This document shows, piece after piece, positions 40,218-50,448 of a stretch of 64,000 bases of DNA. Under the pieces are notes generated by a model. That model did no database searches. It worked only from the letters and a program-made list of their open reading frames with translations, and had not been told where the DNA came from. The stretch lies in NCBI GenBank assembly GCA_951394045.1, contig OX595990.1:992001-1056000 (forward strand), written 5' to 3'. Within the stretch, counting starts at the first letter, position 1. Each line of letters starts with the position of its first letter. The DNA comes from Nitzschia sp. DOCU1 (Eukaryota > Bacillariophyta > Bacillariophyceae > Bacillariales > Bacillariaceae). Position numbers and translations under genes: made by a program.

Positions 40218-41237
40218 CTATTGTAGGAGTTCTAGTCCTTTCAAAATGCATTGGGCTAGTTCGCTCCATGGGTTGTAGTCGTGTGGCCAGGCATTGTTGG
40301 GATCCGACACTTTGATGGGTAACGTCGAGAGTAGATTCAAGTCAAAGTACAGACGCACGTCGTCGCCGCTGCTTGTCAAAGAACAAAGATATTCGACACT
40401 TCCACACAAGGCATCGGGCAACAAGGGTAAGAGTTGCGATTCGATTTCGGCACGAACCTCGTTGGGTACGACAAACGCCTCCAACGCAGGCGGTCGAATG
40501 GAACAAGTAGTACCACCAGCACAGGCACCTGTAAACTCGGATGCTTCATCTTGCACAGTACGTTCTACTGCGCATTGTATTTTTCCATTCAAGAACCAGA
40601 CGCGATATAATTTGTGATTCTTGGGTGGGACATAGTGCTGCACCAAAGTAATGCCATCGTCAAAGATGGGTGGATGCTGGGGAAGTGCGTCAAGTTTGGT
40701 TATGCCAGCTCCAAAACCACCCGAATTTGGTTTTACCAGTACCGAAAAGGAACTGTCGTCTTGACCAACAACAGCAACACCAAGCCAATCTCGAGTATCA
40801 TCCTCATCCACGTCTAAACTTACTGGATGTTCGGCAGTATTGTAAAAGGCTTTGGTCGGCGGTGACTTTAATCCAGCTTGCTGAAATAGTACATGTTGAC
40901 ACCATTTGTTGGCACACAAGCTATACGAGTTGGGACCGTTCACGACTGGAATGCCCAGGGATTGTGCTACTGTCAAAATGGCGACGCAAGCCTTGAAGAG
41001 TGCTGGTGGTGCCGCATCCGAGACGCGATTGACAATCCCGGTAATGTCCGAAAAAAAGGTGGCCGAGGCAACCTCGAATCCTTGTCCCATCCAAATTTCT
41101 AGCGATCGAACCTCCACAGTAGTCGATGGATGACCGACGCTGCTGCAGGAAAGAATCGTGTTCAATTCTTCTACAAGTCTTCGAATCCAAATCCCGTCCT
41201 GATGTCGTTCCAACGTTAGAATCACAATGCAACCCAT
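40218..41237 (-). CDS. ATP-grasp domain protein (RimK-like)
   Basis: 339 aa. It shows the ATP-grasp layout: V-N-G-P-N-S-Y-S-L-C-A-N-K-W near residue 100, S-V-L-V-K-P-N-S-G-G-F-G-A-G-I near residue 190 (Gly-rich ATP loop), H-K-L-Y-R-V-W-F-L-N-G-K, and Y-F-D-L-N-L-L-S-T-L-P near the end (the metal-binding D/N pair of the family). The family joins a carboxylate to an amine or thiol using ATP; the substrate here is unknown. It is convergent with CCT8, with 61 bp between the stop codons. No leader peptide. Confidence 0.7.
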   Translation of the reverse strand: MGCIVILTLERHQDGIWIRRLVEELNTILSCSSVGHPSTTVEVRSLEIWMGQGFEVASATFFSDITGIVNRVSDAAPPALFKACVAILTVAQSLGIPVVNGPNSYSLCANKWCQHVLFQQAGLKSPPTKAFYNTAEHPVSLDVDEDDTRDWLGVAVVGQDDSSFSVLVKPNSGGFGAGITKLDALPQHPPIFDDGITLVQHYVPPKNHKLYRVWFLNGKIQCAVERTVQDEASEFTGACAGGTTCSIRPPALEAFVVPNEVRAEIESQLLPLLPDALCGSVEYLCSLTSSGDDVRLYFDLNLLSTLPIKVSDPNNAWPHDYNPWSELAQCILKGLELLQ

Positions 41238-41684
41238 TTCTTACGGAATCCAAAGGTTGATTTTTGCCACCGACAATCAATCGTCCCTCATGGTCCCATT
41301 TCCTGCAAAAAATGACGTGTACCTCTTGACATACGAAGTACAGCAATGCAGTTTGTCGGTCGTTAACTCGTTGTGCTGCAAGACAGTGGCAGCTCAAGGG
41401 GTGAACTATGCTGGTGCTCGTCGCCGACAAACCACATAGACGTCATGGTCGCGACGTCAGTGTGATGCGATCTTTTCCAATCAATGTAGTCACATTGCTG
41501 ACTAACTGGACTTGGTTCCACGTCTAGTAGAAGCCAAAGTATGGATGAGAGCCCTACGAAAACATGTCGAATGATCGACTGGTGGCCCGAACCATTTCTA
41601 ATGACACGATGAACAATGCGACTTACTATTATACTGCGTTCGACAGTCCTCCAAACGGAGGATATGCTTCGCAAGCTTGTGTAG
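41238..41684. other. Intergenic between two minus-strand genes
   Basis: No gene seen. It holds the upstream region of the ATP-grasp gene and the 3' end of the SGNH-like gene. Confidence 0.45.
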
Positions 41685-43787
41685 CTAGCTGCAAATAGCC
41701 AGCCCCATAATTTTAAACATGGCGCCGCCGGCAAGTTTGGCTTGAACTTGTAACGTTGTTCCCACCGGAATCGCCTCTCGCAATTCCATGGCCTCGGTAT
41801 ACATTTCACTCGTTTCCTTGTCGTGAACGCCAACGACCGACATTGCATTGAGCAAAGTGGGTAATGCTGCTGCCGCATCATTGCCCTTCTTCCATGTCGA
41901 AAGTTCCAGTCGACTATCTTTCCATCTAGGACCATAGGACTTCATGTAAAACAACGTGACCGATCGAATAGTTTGGCGAAAGTTAAACTCCAGTACCATG
42001 CTGTACGTGGAGTTGGTGGCGGCACGCAACCTTGACGTACCACCCCCACCCGTGGGAGTAAAGCCAAGCTTGCCACCGTCATTGCCCAAATTCCATCCAT
42101 CCCAGACGGTAGCATGATTTCGAAAGTATTCTTGAATCCAAGTCTCATTGTTTTGTTGCAACGACAGGCCACTGACCCATGAAAACGGACACTTGACATG
42201 ATGGTGTGGTGCAGCATCACTCCCCTTTTCGGCATCACAAGGTTCCATTTTCGCTGCCGATTCTTGCCATAATCTCGTAACATCTTCAATCAACAAATCC
42301 TTGGTCAAAACTGGTGGCAATCCTTTCGGATGACTCTGAGGTTTGTATTTAGCTTGAGCAACATCATTGTGTAAGGCTGGTAGTCCCAAATACCCCGCCT
42401 GGTACTCGTGAATTTTATAGTCTCGTGGCACGGGAGGTAGGCTGCAATAGGTCGTTGCTAAATTCAAGAGATTGTAGGCAATGACCCAAGTAGATGCAAT
42501 GTGCATACCCATACCCGGATGAATCTCTCGTTCAAACTTGCCAGTTTCCCACCAGTTTGCCGATAGCCAGGCTTCTTTGGTATCGCCATAGACCAATTCT
42601 CGCACTACATCGGCATAGGAAAAGCTGGCAAAGCCATAATAATTCGCCAAGACTTGAATTCCCTGCGCCAATTCGGTCGTATCCCAAATAGTACGCTGTT
42701 CATTTCCCAAATAGTCATCGACATGCAACAACAAGGGTGGTGGTCGATCCGTATCACAGGTATGCAAAATGTTGCGTACAAATTCTTGTGTCATGTCAAA
42801 GACTTTATCACGCAATGTGACATTGGATGATTGGGCTTCCAAAATTGTCAAAATGTGCATATCATTGGTCGAATACGCATTCAACACTATATCGGGATGT
42901 TGTGCTTCTTCTGGAATGAGATCATATTGCCAAATGACATTGCCCGTCGCTGTGTTGGTGCCACCCATGGCTACTTTGGTAACTTGAACAATGTCCGAAT
43001 CTGCATAGGCATTGAGAAATTCTCCTAGTCGATTGCTCCATGTACATTCTCGTTTTGGTAAACGAAATTGCAAATTGAGTTCCGTCAAGAGTTTTCGACA
43101 ATTCGTTCCTACCAAGAGGGATCCTCCCATGACAAGTACCTTGAGGGGTCTTGGTGGCACTTTGACTTTTTGACGTTCGGTAGGTGACAATTGCAAATAG
43201 TGATATCGTTCCCACGCTATGGTGAGAGCTCGTTCTACCGAAGCCCAATCGTGGGGTATGGATTTGACGGATCGTGGTAACCTGGGTGTAATCAGTTGCA
43301 ATAGCTGGGTAGTAAAATCATGAAATTTGTACTTTGCGTCATTGGGAAGTCGTGTGGCTTGCAAAATGGCGGGAAGGTGTTGCATCCAAAGACTCAGGGC
43401 GGTCGGTGTGGGATATGGCATGAGCTTTTGACAGACGGGGTGTGGATGGATATTGCCTTGCATCTTTTCTAGCTTGTCCTGATGGGGATGACGATTGGCA
43501 GGATTCGAAATGTCTTCCTCTTCCTCCTGACAATTTTCATGGCGTTCCTCGAGCTTGTGAACTTGATTAATGGCGGCAGCGTAATCATGTTCCAGCATGT
43601 TGGCTTTGGATTTCCATAATTCCACTTGAGCTTGTGCACTTTGTAAATCGGCTTGGAGCCGTTCTGCCATGTCGTTGACAGTATTAGGAGGATGAATGCC
43701 CGACAGGTTAATTCCCATGTAAAGTCCCACAAAGAGTGCTAGCAGTATGTGAAGTACATTTTTGCGGGGGAATATGACTGCCGGCAT
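41685..43787 (-). CDS. Type II membrane protein with SGNH-hydrolase-like domain
   Basis: 700 aa, single exon. A signal anchor (about residues 9-30, L-H-I-L-L-A-L-F-V-G-L-Y-M-G-I) is followed by a coiled-coil stalk (about 35-80). The middle domain carries SGNH blocks: K-V-L-V-M-G-G-S-L-L-V-G (nucleophile Ser), K-V-A-M-G-G-T-N (Gly), N-A-Y-S-T-N-D (Asn), and E-I-H-P-G-M-G-M-H (the His block). A Cys-rich beta-type C-terminal part follows (V-K-C-P-F-S-W-V-S-G-L). SGNH enzymes are mostly esterases; a Golgi role on polysaccharides is inference. Confidence 0.7.
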   Translation of the reverse strand: MPAVIFPRKNVLHILLALFVGLYMGINLSGIHPPNTVNDMAERLQADLQSAQAQVELWKSKANMLEHDYAAAINQVHKLEERHENCQEEEEDISNPANRHPHQDKLEKMQGNIHPHPVCQKLMPYPTPTALSLWMQHLPAILQATRLPNDAKYKFHDFTTQLLQLITPRLPRSVKSIPHDWASVERALTIAWERYHYLQLSPTERQKVKVPPRPLKVLVMGGSLLVGTNCRKLLTELNLQFRLPKRECTWSNRLGEFLNAYADSDIVQVTKVAMGGTNTATGNVIWQYDLIPEEAQHPDIVLNAYSTNDMHILTILEAQSSNVTLRDKVFDMTQEFVRNILHTCDTDRPPPLLLHVDDYLGNEQRTIWDTTELAQGIQVLANYYGFASFSYADVVRELVYGDTKEAWLSANWWETGKFEREIHPGMGMHIASTWVIAYNLLNLATTYCSLPPVPRDYKIHEYQAGYLGLPALHNDVAQAKYKPQSHPKGLPPVLTKDLLIEDVTRLWQESAAKMEPCDAEKGSDAAPHHHVKCPFSWVSGLSLQQNNETWIQEYFRNHATVWDGWNLGNDGGKLGFTPTGGGGTSRLRAATNSTYSMVLEFNFRQTIRSVTLFYMKSYGPRWKDSRLELSTWKKGNDAAAALPTLLNAMSVVGVHDKETSEMYTEAMELREAIPVGTTLQVQAKLAGGAMFKIMGLAICS

Positions 43788-44244
43788 GTTGTACTAGGGG
43801 GATCTGATGACAATCGACGGCAAAGTACGAGGCATTGCAAAAAGGTCATTGGCAGAGGAGAGAGTCTTTGATGGCAACCATCATGGTCGCAAAAAATGCA
43901 ACACAAATTTTGAAGGCAGTCGACTTGTTCGATTTCATTTCTGCCCTGACGCACGGTCGTACTGACTTTGTAGTCCATGGAGTCATTCCGTCAAGGTCAT
44001 TTTCTTTGGAATGACGCCACCATCTCCGTAGAGTTGTCGTAGAAACTGTACTGCGAGAAAATTCGTGACAGCCTCTTCGATGATGCTTGCGAACAGAGAT
44101 GTGCATCACCCCTTCGTTCGATTTGAAAAAGGCAAGTGGACTGACTCTTGGCATTCATCTCTCATTCAATGCATTGCATCCGATCCACTCATTATTATTA
44201 GAGACGTGAGTCACTCACTGATTCACTCCAGTTAGCAGTAAACC
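43788..44244. promoter_or_regulatory. Divergent intergenic region SGNH gene / carrier gene
   Basis: 457 bp between divergent starts. Overlapping short frames on the minus strand have no domain. No known motif is recognised. Confidence 0.4.
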
Positions 44245-45198
44245 ATGGCACAACACAAGGACACGATTCTTTCCGAGGTTCTTTCCGCCTCGATTGGTGG
44301 TGCCGTATCGGCTTCGATTTTGTATCCTCTCGAGGTACTCAAAACTCGCATGCAAGCCGACAATAATGACGATGACGAAGACGACGACAACAAGGCGGTA
44401 GGCATGGTGGACTATGCCAAACGATTGTACCAAAAGGAAGGCTTTGGAGTCTACATTAATGGCATTGAAACGTCCGCCTTTCAATCGTCCATGGAAAAAG
44501 CCTTTTACTTTTTTGCGTACACGGCCCTCAAAAATGCTCATGCTGCCTGCCAACGAATGCTGGGCCTACGAGGCGAAATGTCGGCTTCGACGAATTTGTT
44601 CTTGGGGTGTCTCGCAGAATGGGCACATTTGCCAGTCACCATGCCGATTGATTGTCTTACTACGGCGATTCAAACCTCGCAAAAACAAAATGCCTTCAAG
44701 CTCATGTTGACTATTTTAAAAGAAGGAAACATGTACAAGGGCATTCAAGCATATTGGGTCTTGTGTTTTAAACCAGCCTTGCAATATACCGTCTTTGAAC
44801 AAGTCAAGGCGGCCGTCTTGAAATCTCGTAAAAACAACAAGACTTTGAGTGCCTCGGAATCCTTTTTGTTGGGCATGGTCGCCAGGACCGTGGCCACGGT
44901 GGCGGTCTTTCCGTTTGTGAGAGCCAAGGTAGTCATGCAGAGTCGTAAAACGACAAAAACTACAGAAGATGGTGAGAACAACAAAAAGTCCGAGCCGGGT
45001 GTCTTGAGTTTGCTGGGCGATGTCTACCAGACGGATGGTTTGGGTGGTCTCTATAAGGGATTAGGACCGGAATTGACCCGGGGTGTCTTTTCGGCGGCGC
45101 TCATGCTCATGATTAAAGAACAATTGAATGGGGGCATCAAAACGCTCTTGTATGGACCACCTAGTACTACTACTTCTACTCGACGGACGGGAATGTAA
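44245..45198 (+). CDS. Mitochondrial carrier family protein (PMP34/PNC-like)
   Basis: 317 aa with the three-fold carrier repeat. Carrier signatures are P-L-E-V-L-K-T-R (repeat 1), P-I-D-C-L-T-T-A (repeat 2, missing the usual Lys/Arg) and P-F-V-R-A-K-V-V (repeat 3, degenerate). Six membrane helices can be placed. The degenerate second and third P-x-D/E-x-x-K/R motifs and the overall order resemble peroxisomal adenine-nucleotide carriers (PMP34/PNC1), which exchange ATP for AMP; the organelle is inferred. An acidic insert (D-D-D-E-D-D-D-N) lies in the first matrix loop. Confidence 0.75.
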   Translation: MAQHKDTILSEVLSASIGGAVSASILYPLEVLKTRMQADNNDDDEDDDNKAVGMVDYAKRLYQKEGFGVYINGIETSAFQSSMEKAFYFFAYTALKNAHAACQRMLGLRGEMSASTNLFLGCLAEWAHLPVTMPIDCLTTAIQTSQKQNAFKLMLTILKEGNMYKGIQAYWVLCFKPALQYTVFEQVKAAVLKSRKNNKTLSASESFLLGMVARTVATVAVFPFVRAKVVMQSRKTTKTTEDGENNKKSEPGVLSLLGDVYQTDGLGGLYKGLGPELTRGVFSAALMLMIKEQLNGGIKTLLYGPPSTTTSTRRTGM

Positions 45199-45508
45199 AA
45201 TGAGTAGTAGACCGTGGGGGATCCTGTTTTCTGTTTCATTTAATGTTTTGCTACTTTACAAACTCCACTTTTGCCATGTCTAGTTTATCGCTTACTATTC
45301 TAGCTAGAAGCAGAACCGGTTGCGTGAAGCTAACGTTTCTATACTGGGTGTAGTTATGTATGTAGTGTGACATTTACGTTTTTCGTAGAGCGTTCTGGTA
45401 CGATAGTAGTGCATTGACATGAAATCAGAGTTTTTTCGACACGTAGTGTGTATCACAACGATGATACACGCACGAGTCCTTGTTGTGGCGCACAGCAAAA
45501 GTGCATGT
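45199..45508. other. Convergent 3' gap carrier / LRR protein 1
   Basis: 310 bp between two convergent stop codons. No gene or repeat is seen. Confidence 0.45.
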
Positions 45509-48500
45509 TTAGGATCCTTGACAACGAATGGGGTCCTCGCTCTCCACAACGCAGGTACATCCTTGACCGTCGACACAGCAATGGCTGCAACACGGACACG
45601 AAATTTCGTCACAGTCCGCGTAGGCCACGGGCTGGGTCAAGTCAAAGATGGAACACAGAGCGTTCGGGACGGCGCCTGTCAAGTCGTTTTCGTCTATTCG
45701 AAAGACACGAAGTTGACTCAAGGCGGATATTTGCTGGGGCAGTTCACCGGCAAAAAAGTTGCCCTCCAAGCGAAGTTGACCTGTATTTACAAAGAATGAA
45801 TCAATGATTAGAATGGAAGCACGAAGGAAACGATAAAATGTCATTGGAAATCAGACTTACGGAGGGCGGTGAGAGATCCAATCTCGCTAGGGACGGATCC
45901 GATGAGTTGGTTACTGGAAACGTCAAACCCATCTCGGAGGCGAGTCAACCGTCCAATCTCCGACGGAATGCGGAAGCCAAATTGGTTACCACCCAAGTAG
46001 AGTCCTTGCAGGTTGACAAGCAAACCAAGTTCGGTGTGGATAGTTCCACCAATGTTGTTGTTGGACAGGGACAAACTTTCCAAATTGGCCAATCGGCTTA
46101 TCTCGCGAGGCATCTCTGAAAACTGGTTGTCGTCCAGGTCCAGCGTCACTAATGAGGTCAAGCGAGAAATCTCCGACGGAATGGCCCCAGTCAATTGATT
46201 GTTCTCCAAAAGAAGATCGTTCAGTTGAGTCAAGTCTCCAACATCAGTTGGAAGAGCACCAGCCAATTCGTTGTCGCCCATGTCCACAAAGGTAAGGCTG
46301 CCCAGGTCTCTCAAGACCGCAACCGGGACCTCTCCCGTGATGGCATTTCCGTTGAGGTCAAGTGTCTCCAGTTCTGCCAGCGTTCGGTAAGCCAGTGGGA
46401 CATTTCCAGAGATACCGTTACCTCGGAGGTTTAATTCCTTCAGCTGAGTCAAGAATCCCAACTGCGAGGGCAGCGAACCGGACAGAGACCCGGTAGAGAA
46501 GAAACCTCGAATGTTGATGCGCTCTAGACTGTTGGAGAGTAATCCAAGCTCGGGAGGTAGTGTTCCCGCTACATTGTTGGTGCCAAGCACCAAGTTTGCA
46601 AACAAACGATCAGAGTCGCAAGAAGGTCCTCCCGCTGCATACCAGGTGCATTCATCAAGGTCACTCAGCCAGTTGTTGTTGTCGGTCCAATCGTCTCCAT
46701 TCGTAGAGTAGTAAAAGACTGCCAACACCCATCGGATAATCATCTTCTGTGCGTCGTAGAAGTCAATGTTGGCATTCCCTTCCAGCCATGTCAACGCTAC
46801 AGACTGGACCGATTCCGGGTCATCAAAAACAACTGGGGGTGTTGTTGGTTCGGAACCGCGGATAATGACGGCACGAACATCTTCAGCAGGAATAGCGGTA
46901 GGAGTATCTGGGTCCAGAGGAGGAGTAGGAGCTACTGTTGGACTTCCGCCCGGAGGAGTGGGGGTGGTTGGCGTGGGTGGCCCGACGGGAGCAGATGTTT
47001 CCTCATCGTCAAGATTCAAAACACCAATGCCAATTCCAATTCCACCACCAATTCCGATCAAAATCAGAAGGCACATTAGCAAAATGCACCCACATCTTCT
47101 TCGGTTTCGCTTCTCAGCTGTAGCATAGGCCGGGGCATGAGTGCGCACGATCTTTGTCTTCTTCGGTTTTGGTTTTGGCTTGGGTTTCGGGGGCGGTGTC
47201 GCCTTCATTGGTTTCGGAGGAGGTTTCTCTTTGGTCTTCACCTCCTTCTTCTGCTTCTTGTCTTCCTTGGGAACAGCTTGGGCAGCTTGGGCCTCAAGAT
47301 CTGGCTCCTCATCTTTGTCTGCTACCGCTACAAAGCCAAAAAGTCCTTTCTTTTTCTTCTTGCTCTTGGTATCCTCAGCCTTGGGGACGTCGTCAGACCC
47401 CTTGGCCGCCAGCTCGACAGACTGAGTGGATGGATCTCTCTTCGGCTTCTTGCTCGACGAGACGGAACTCCTGCTTGAACTGTCGCTGGAGCTACTGCTA
47501 TCGCTGGAGCTGCTGCTACCACTAGAACTGCTCGAACTTTCGCTCTTCTTTTTCTTGGTGATGTAATCAAATTCACCCTTCTTCTCGGCATCCGTCTTCT
47601 CGGTGATGTACGAGAAGTCCTCCTTGGAATCAGTCGCCGAAGACTTCGTTTGTGAGTCGCTTACCGTAACCTCCTCGGCGTCGCTATCCGATTCGACAGT
47701 TTCGGCCACAACCGATTCAACAACAACTGCCTTCGCGGCAGTTTTCTCCTTCTTATCCTTTTTCTTCTTATCTTTTTTAGCTTTCTTCTTGTCCTCATTG
47801 CTACTCTTGGAGGAGGAGGTGCTGCCCTTGCTCTTAGCGCTGGAAGGCTTCGCTTCAGTGGCGAGCGTCGGCGACGCTGCAGCCTTTTCAGCTACAGCCT
47901 TCTTTTCTTCCGAGCTCGATTTGCTCGATTCCATCTCCTTCTCTGCATCCTTGGCAATGGATTCCAAGAGACTTTCTGCGTCAAAAGAGCTGTCATCGTC
48001 ACCCGAACCGCTACTACCACTACCCGTGGCGTCCTCGTCAAAAACAGCATTCGATTTTTGTTTCTCGATCTTCTGTTCACCCGGCGGAGGCGCCTGCATG
48101 GCTGCAGACTCTGCGCCAACTAAAAGCTCCTTCAGCTTGCTATCCTTTGGAGCCAGTGCCTCGTCAGCTGCTTGAGAATTCTCATCGTCCTCACCAAGCA
48201 ACGTCGCCTTCTTTCGTCCTTGCTCGATAGTGGATTCCAGGGTACTGTTGTTGCTACTTTCAGGCTCTTCTGAAGATTCTTCTGTTGACGCGTCTGAGCT
48301 GTCATCTCCAGATGTAGACGTGTCCTCTGTTGACGCTTCTTCTGAGCTTTCCTCCTCGGAGGTGTCGTCTGAGGTGTCGTCGCTCGTCTCTTCGTCCGAA
48401 TCTGAAGAGTCAGATTTTGAAGTGGTTTCTTCTTTGCTCGTGGTGTCCTCAGTGGTCTCTTCAGTGGTATCTTCCTCACTACCACTCTCCGAAGTGGCAT

Positions 48501-49332
48501 CGGATGATTCTTCTCCCGACGAACTATCGTCTGAAGTTCCATCAGATGTTTCCTCGTCATCGTCGGAACTTTCATCATCTTTCGATGTTCCAGTTTCTTG
48601 AGTGGACTCCTCTTCCGAGGCTTCTGAAGAACTGTCTTCGGTTGTCTCAGCGTCAGAAGATTCTTCCTCGGAACTGTCCTCTTCAGTAGTACCACTCTTC
48701 TTTGTTGATTCCTCGGCCTTGGAAGAATCCTCGGTGGTCTCTTCAGCATCGGAGGATTCCTCTTCAGATCCACTCTCATCTTTAGACTCGGAGGCTTCCG
48801 ATGACTCATCCTCCTTCGACTCGGATTCCTCTTCGGATGACTCATCCTCCTTTGATTCTGATTCGTCTTCAGATTCGCTTTCATCTTTAGACTCAGAGGC
48901 TTCAGATGATTCATCATCCTTAGACTCGGCCTCAGATGATTCTTCTTCATCCTTTGAGTCGGAGGCATCGGAGGATTCTTCCTCTCCAGATTCAGAGGCA
49001 TCAGACGACTCTTCTTCTCCCGATCCAGATCCAGATGCCTCTGAAGATTCTCCTGACTCGGATGTTGCTTCTGACCCCGATCCGGACTCCTCGCCGTCCG
49101 ATGTCTCGTCGTCTTCGCTGCTTTCGGCGCTGCCGGATTCCTCTTCCGACCCCTCTTCGCTTTCTCCAGACTCAGAAGTAGCATCAGAATCGGAGGTGGC
49201 CTCTGAGCCTGACTCCGAAGTACCATCGGAATCAGAAGTAGCCTCGGATCCGGATCCGGATCCGCTTTCTTCGTCGCTGTCGCTACTGCCCGACGTGGTG
49301 GTCGACTCGTCTCTTTGTCTACGTCGGCCCAT
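45509..49332 (-). CDS. LRR membrane protein 1, acidic Ser/Glu/Asp-rich N-terminus
   Basis: Two exons, 49332-45861 and 45780-45509, with an 80-nt GTAAGT intron (1247 aa). Residues 1-380 are almost only Ser, Glu, Asp, Thr and Gly. A Lys/Ser region follows, then one membrane segment (about 748-775, I-L-L-M-C-L-L-I-L-I-G-I-G-G-G-I-G) and a Pro/Thr stalk. Next is the cap V-L-A-V-F-Y-Y-S-T-N-G-D-D-W ... W-L-S-D-L-D-E-C-T-W-Y, about ten LRRs (L-x-x-L-D-L-x-x-N-x-L-T-G) and a Cys-rich tail (S-C-P-C-C-S-H-C-C-V-D). There is no kinase. With no signal peptide the acidic part should be cytosolic and the LRRs outside. The function is unknown; a surface receptor or adhesion role is inference. Confidence 0.85.
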
Positions 49333-50448
49333 GGTGTTATTGTTTTATCTAACCATTAACTCCCTTTGTTGTTATTGGAAGGAAGAAGATGGACTCCTCC
49401 AGTGACCGCCGTAGCAACGGCTTGTTTTTTCCTATGGCGCTGAGGCAAGAGATCCTTGCGGCAGGTCGCCTAAAATGCAAAGTTTTCGATTGCCTTTTTT
49501 AGCGTGCAAAAGCCTTGATGGCGCCAAATTCTTCGTTGTTTTTGGTGACTTGCCTCCACAAAATTACGCGAAATTTCGTACCGACCAAAAGGCAAAATGA
49601 GCTTGTGTCGTGCGAGACCCCCAAGAATTCAATGACCCTAGGATGTCACATAGAAAGAACATATGAGTTTTTCGAGTCTTATGACACACCTGGGACACTT
49701 GTAGTATCTTGAAAACCACTTGATTCCCGAACGGCCGCCAAATAGTCGACAACAGCTTCCGAGTTACGATGGTATGGATAGCTACTGAGTATCGCACTAC
49801 AGATGAGCAGGAAAAATCCCTTTTCTTTTTGCTTCTTCACGATACGGTCCTTCCGAAAGATATCAGTGGTTGCCCTAATAGTGCTACTCCGGAGCAATAG
49901 TGCATCGTACGGTAGCTACTGACTCTAACAGCTATTCAGAGTGATGTATTCCGGCTTTCGGGCAACTTTCTTCTAGCGGATCTCAACTAGTCTAATAGGT
50001 AAAAGCAGCGAAGACTGGTGGTTGAGATTCAAAGCCACCCTTGACCGCTCGAAAGCGGCCGGAACAACTACTGCACCACGACGTAGTTAACCCGATGGAT
50101 CTCCCTGCATCATTGGGAGGGCCGAGGCGATCACCACACAACTCTGCCAGCCGTCCAGTATCGTACTGGGGAAGACTTATCGACATTTTTCACCCTGGTG
50201 GGATAGTAAAGGGTAACAGCAGGCGATAGTAGTACTAGATCGGCTTGGAAAAGGGCCATCTATTTCAACTTCAATTTGTACTAGAAAGAACGCCACTAAC
50301 CTTACCAGCAGAAAAACTAAAAGGCTGACATCTGGTAGGGAGTATAAATAGGCTTGGGTCCATCTTCCTATTCGTTAACGATTCCAATCATGTCGTTTTC
50401 AGGTTGTCGCGACACATTTCTAGTAGCCGTAGGTCAAACAGCCTCCAG
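49333..50448. other. Intergenic between LRR proteins 1 and 2
   Basis: 1.1 kb. It holds the promoter of LRR protein 1 and the 3' side of LRR protein 2. No supported gene; short open frames on both strands have no domain. Confidence 0.5.

Noticed and set aside
48132..49405. Long overlapping frames on both strands opposite the acidic N-terminus of LRR protein 1 (267, 364 and 190 codons)
   Set aside because: They arise from the biased Ser/Glu/Asp codon usage of the real gene; the proteins are low-complexity Ser/Asp or Arg/Lys/Pro runs without domains or start context.
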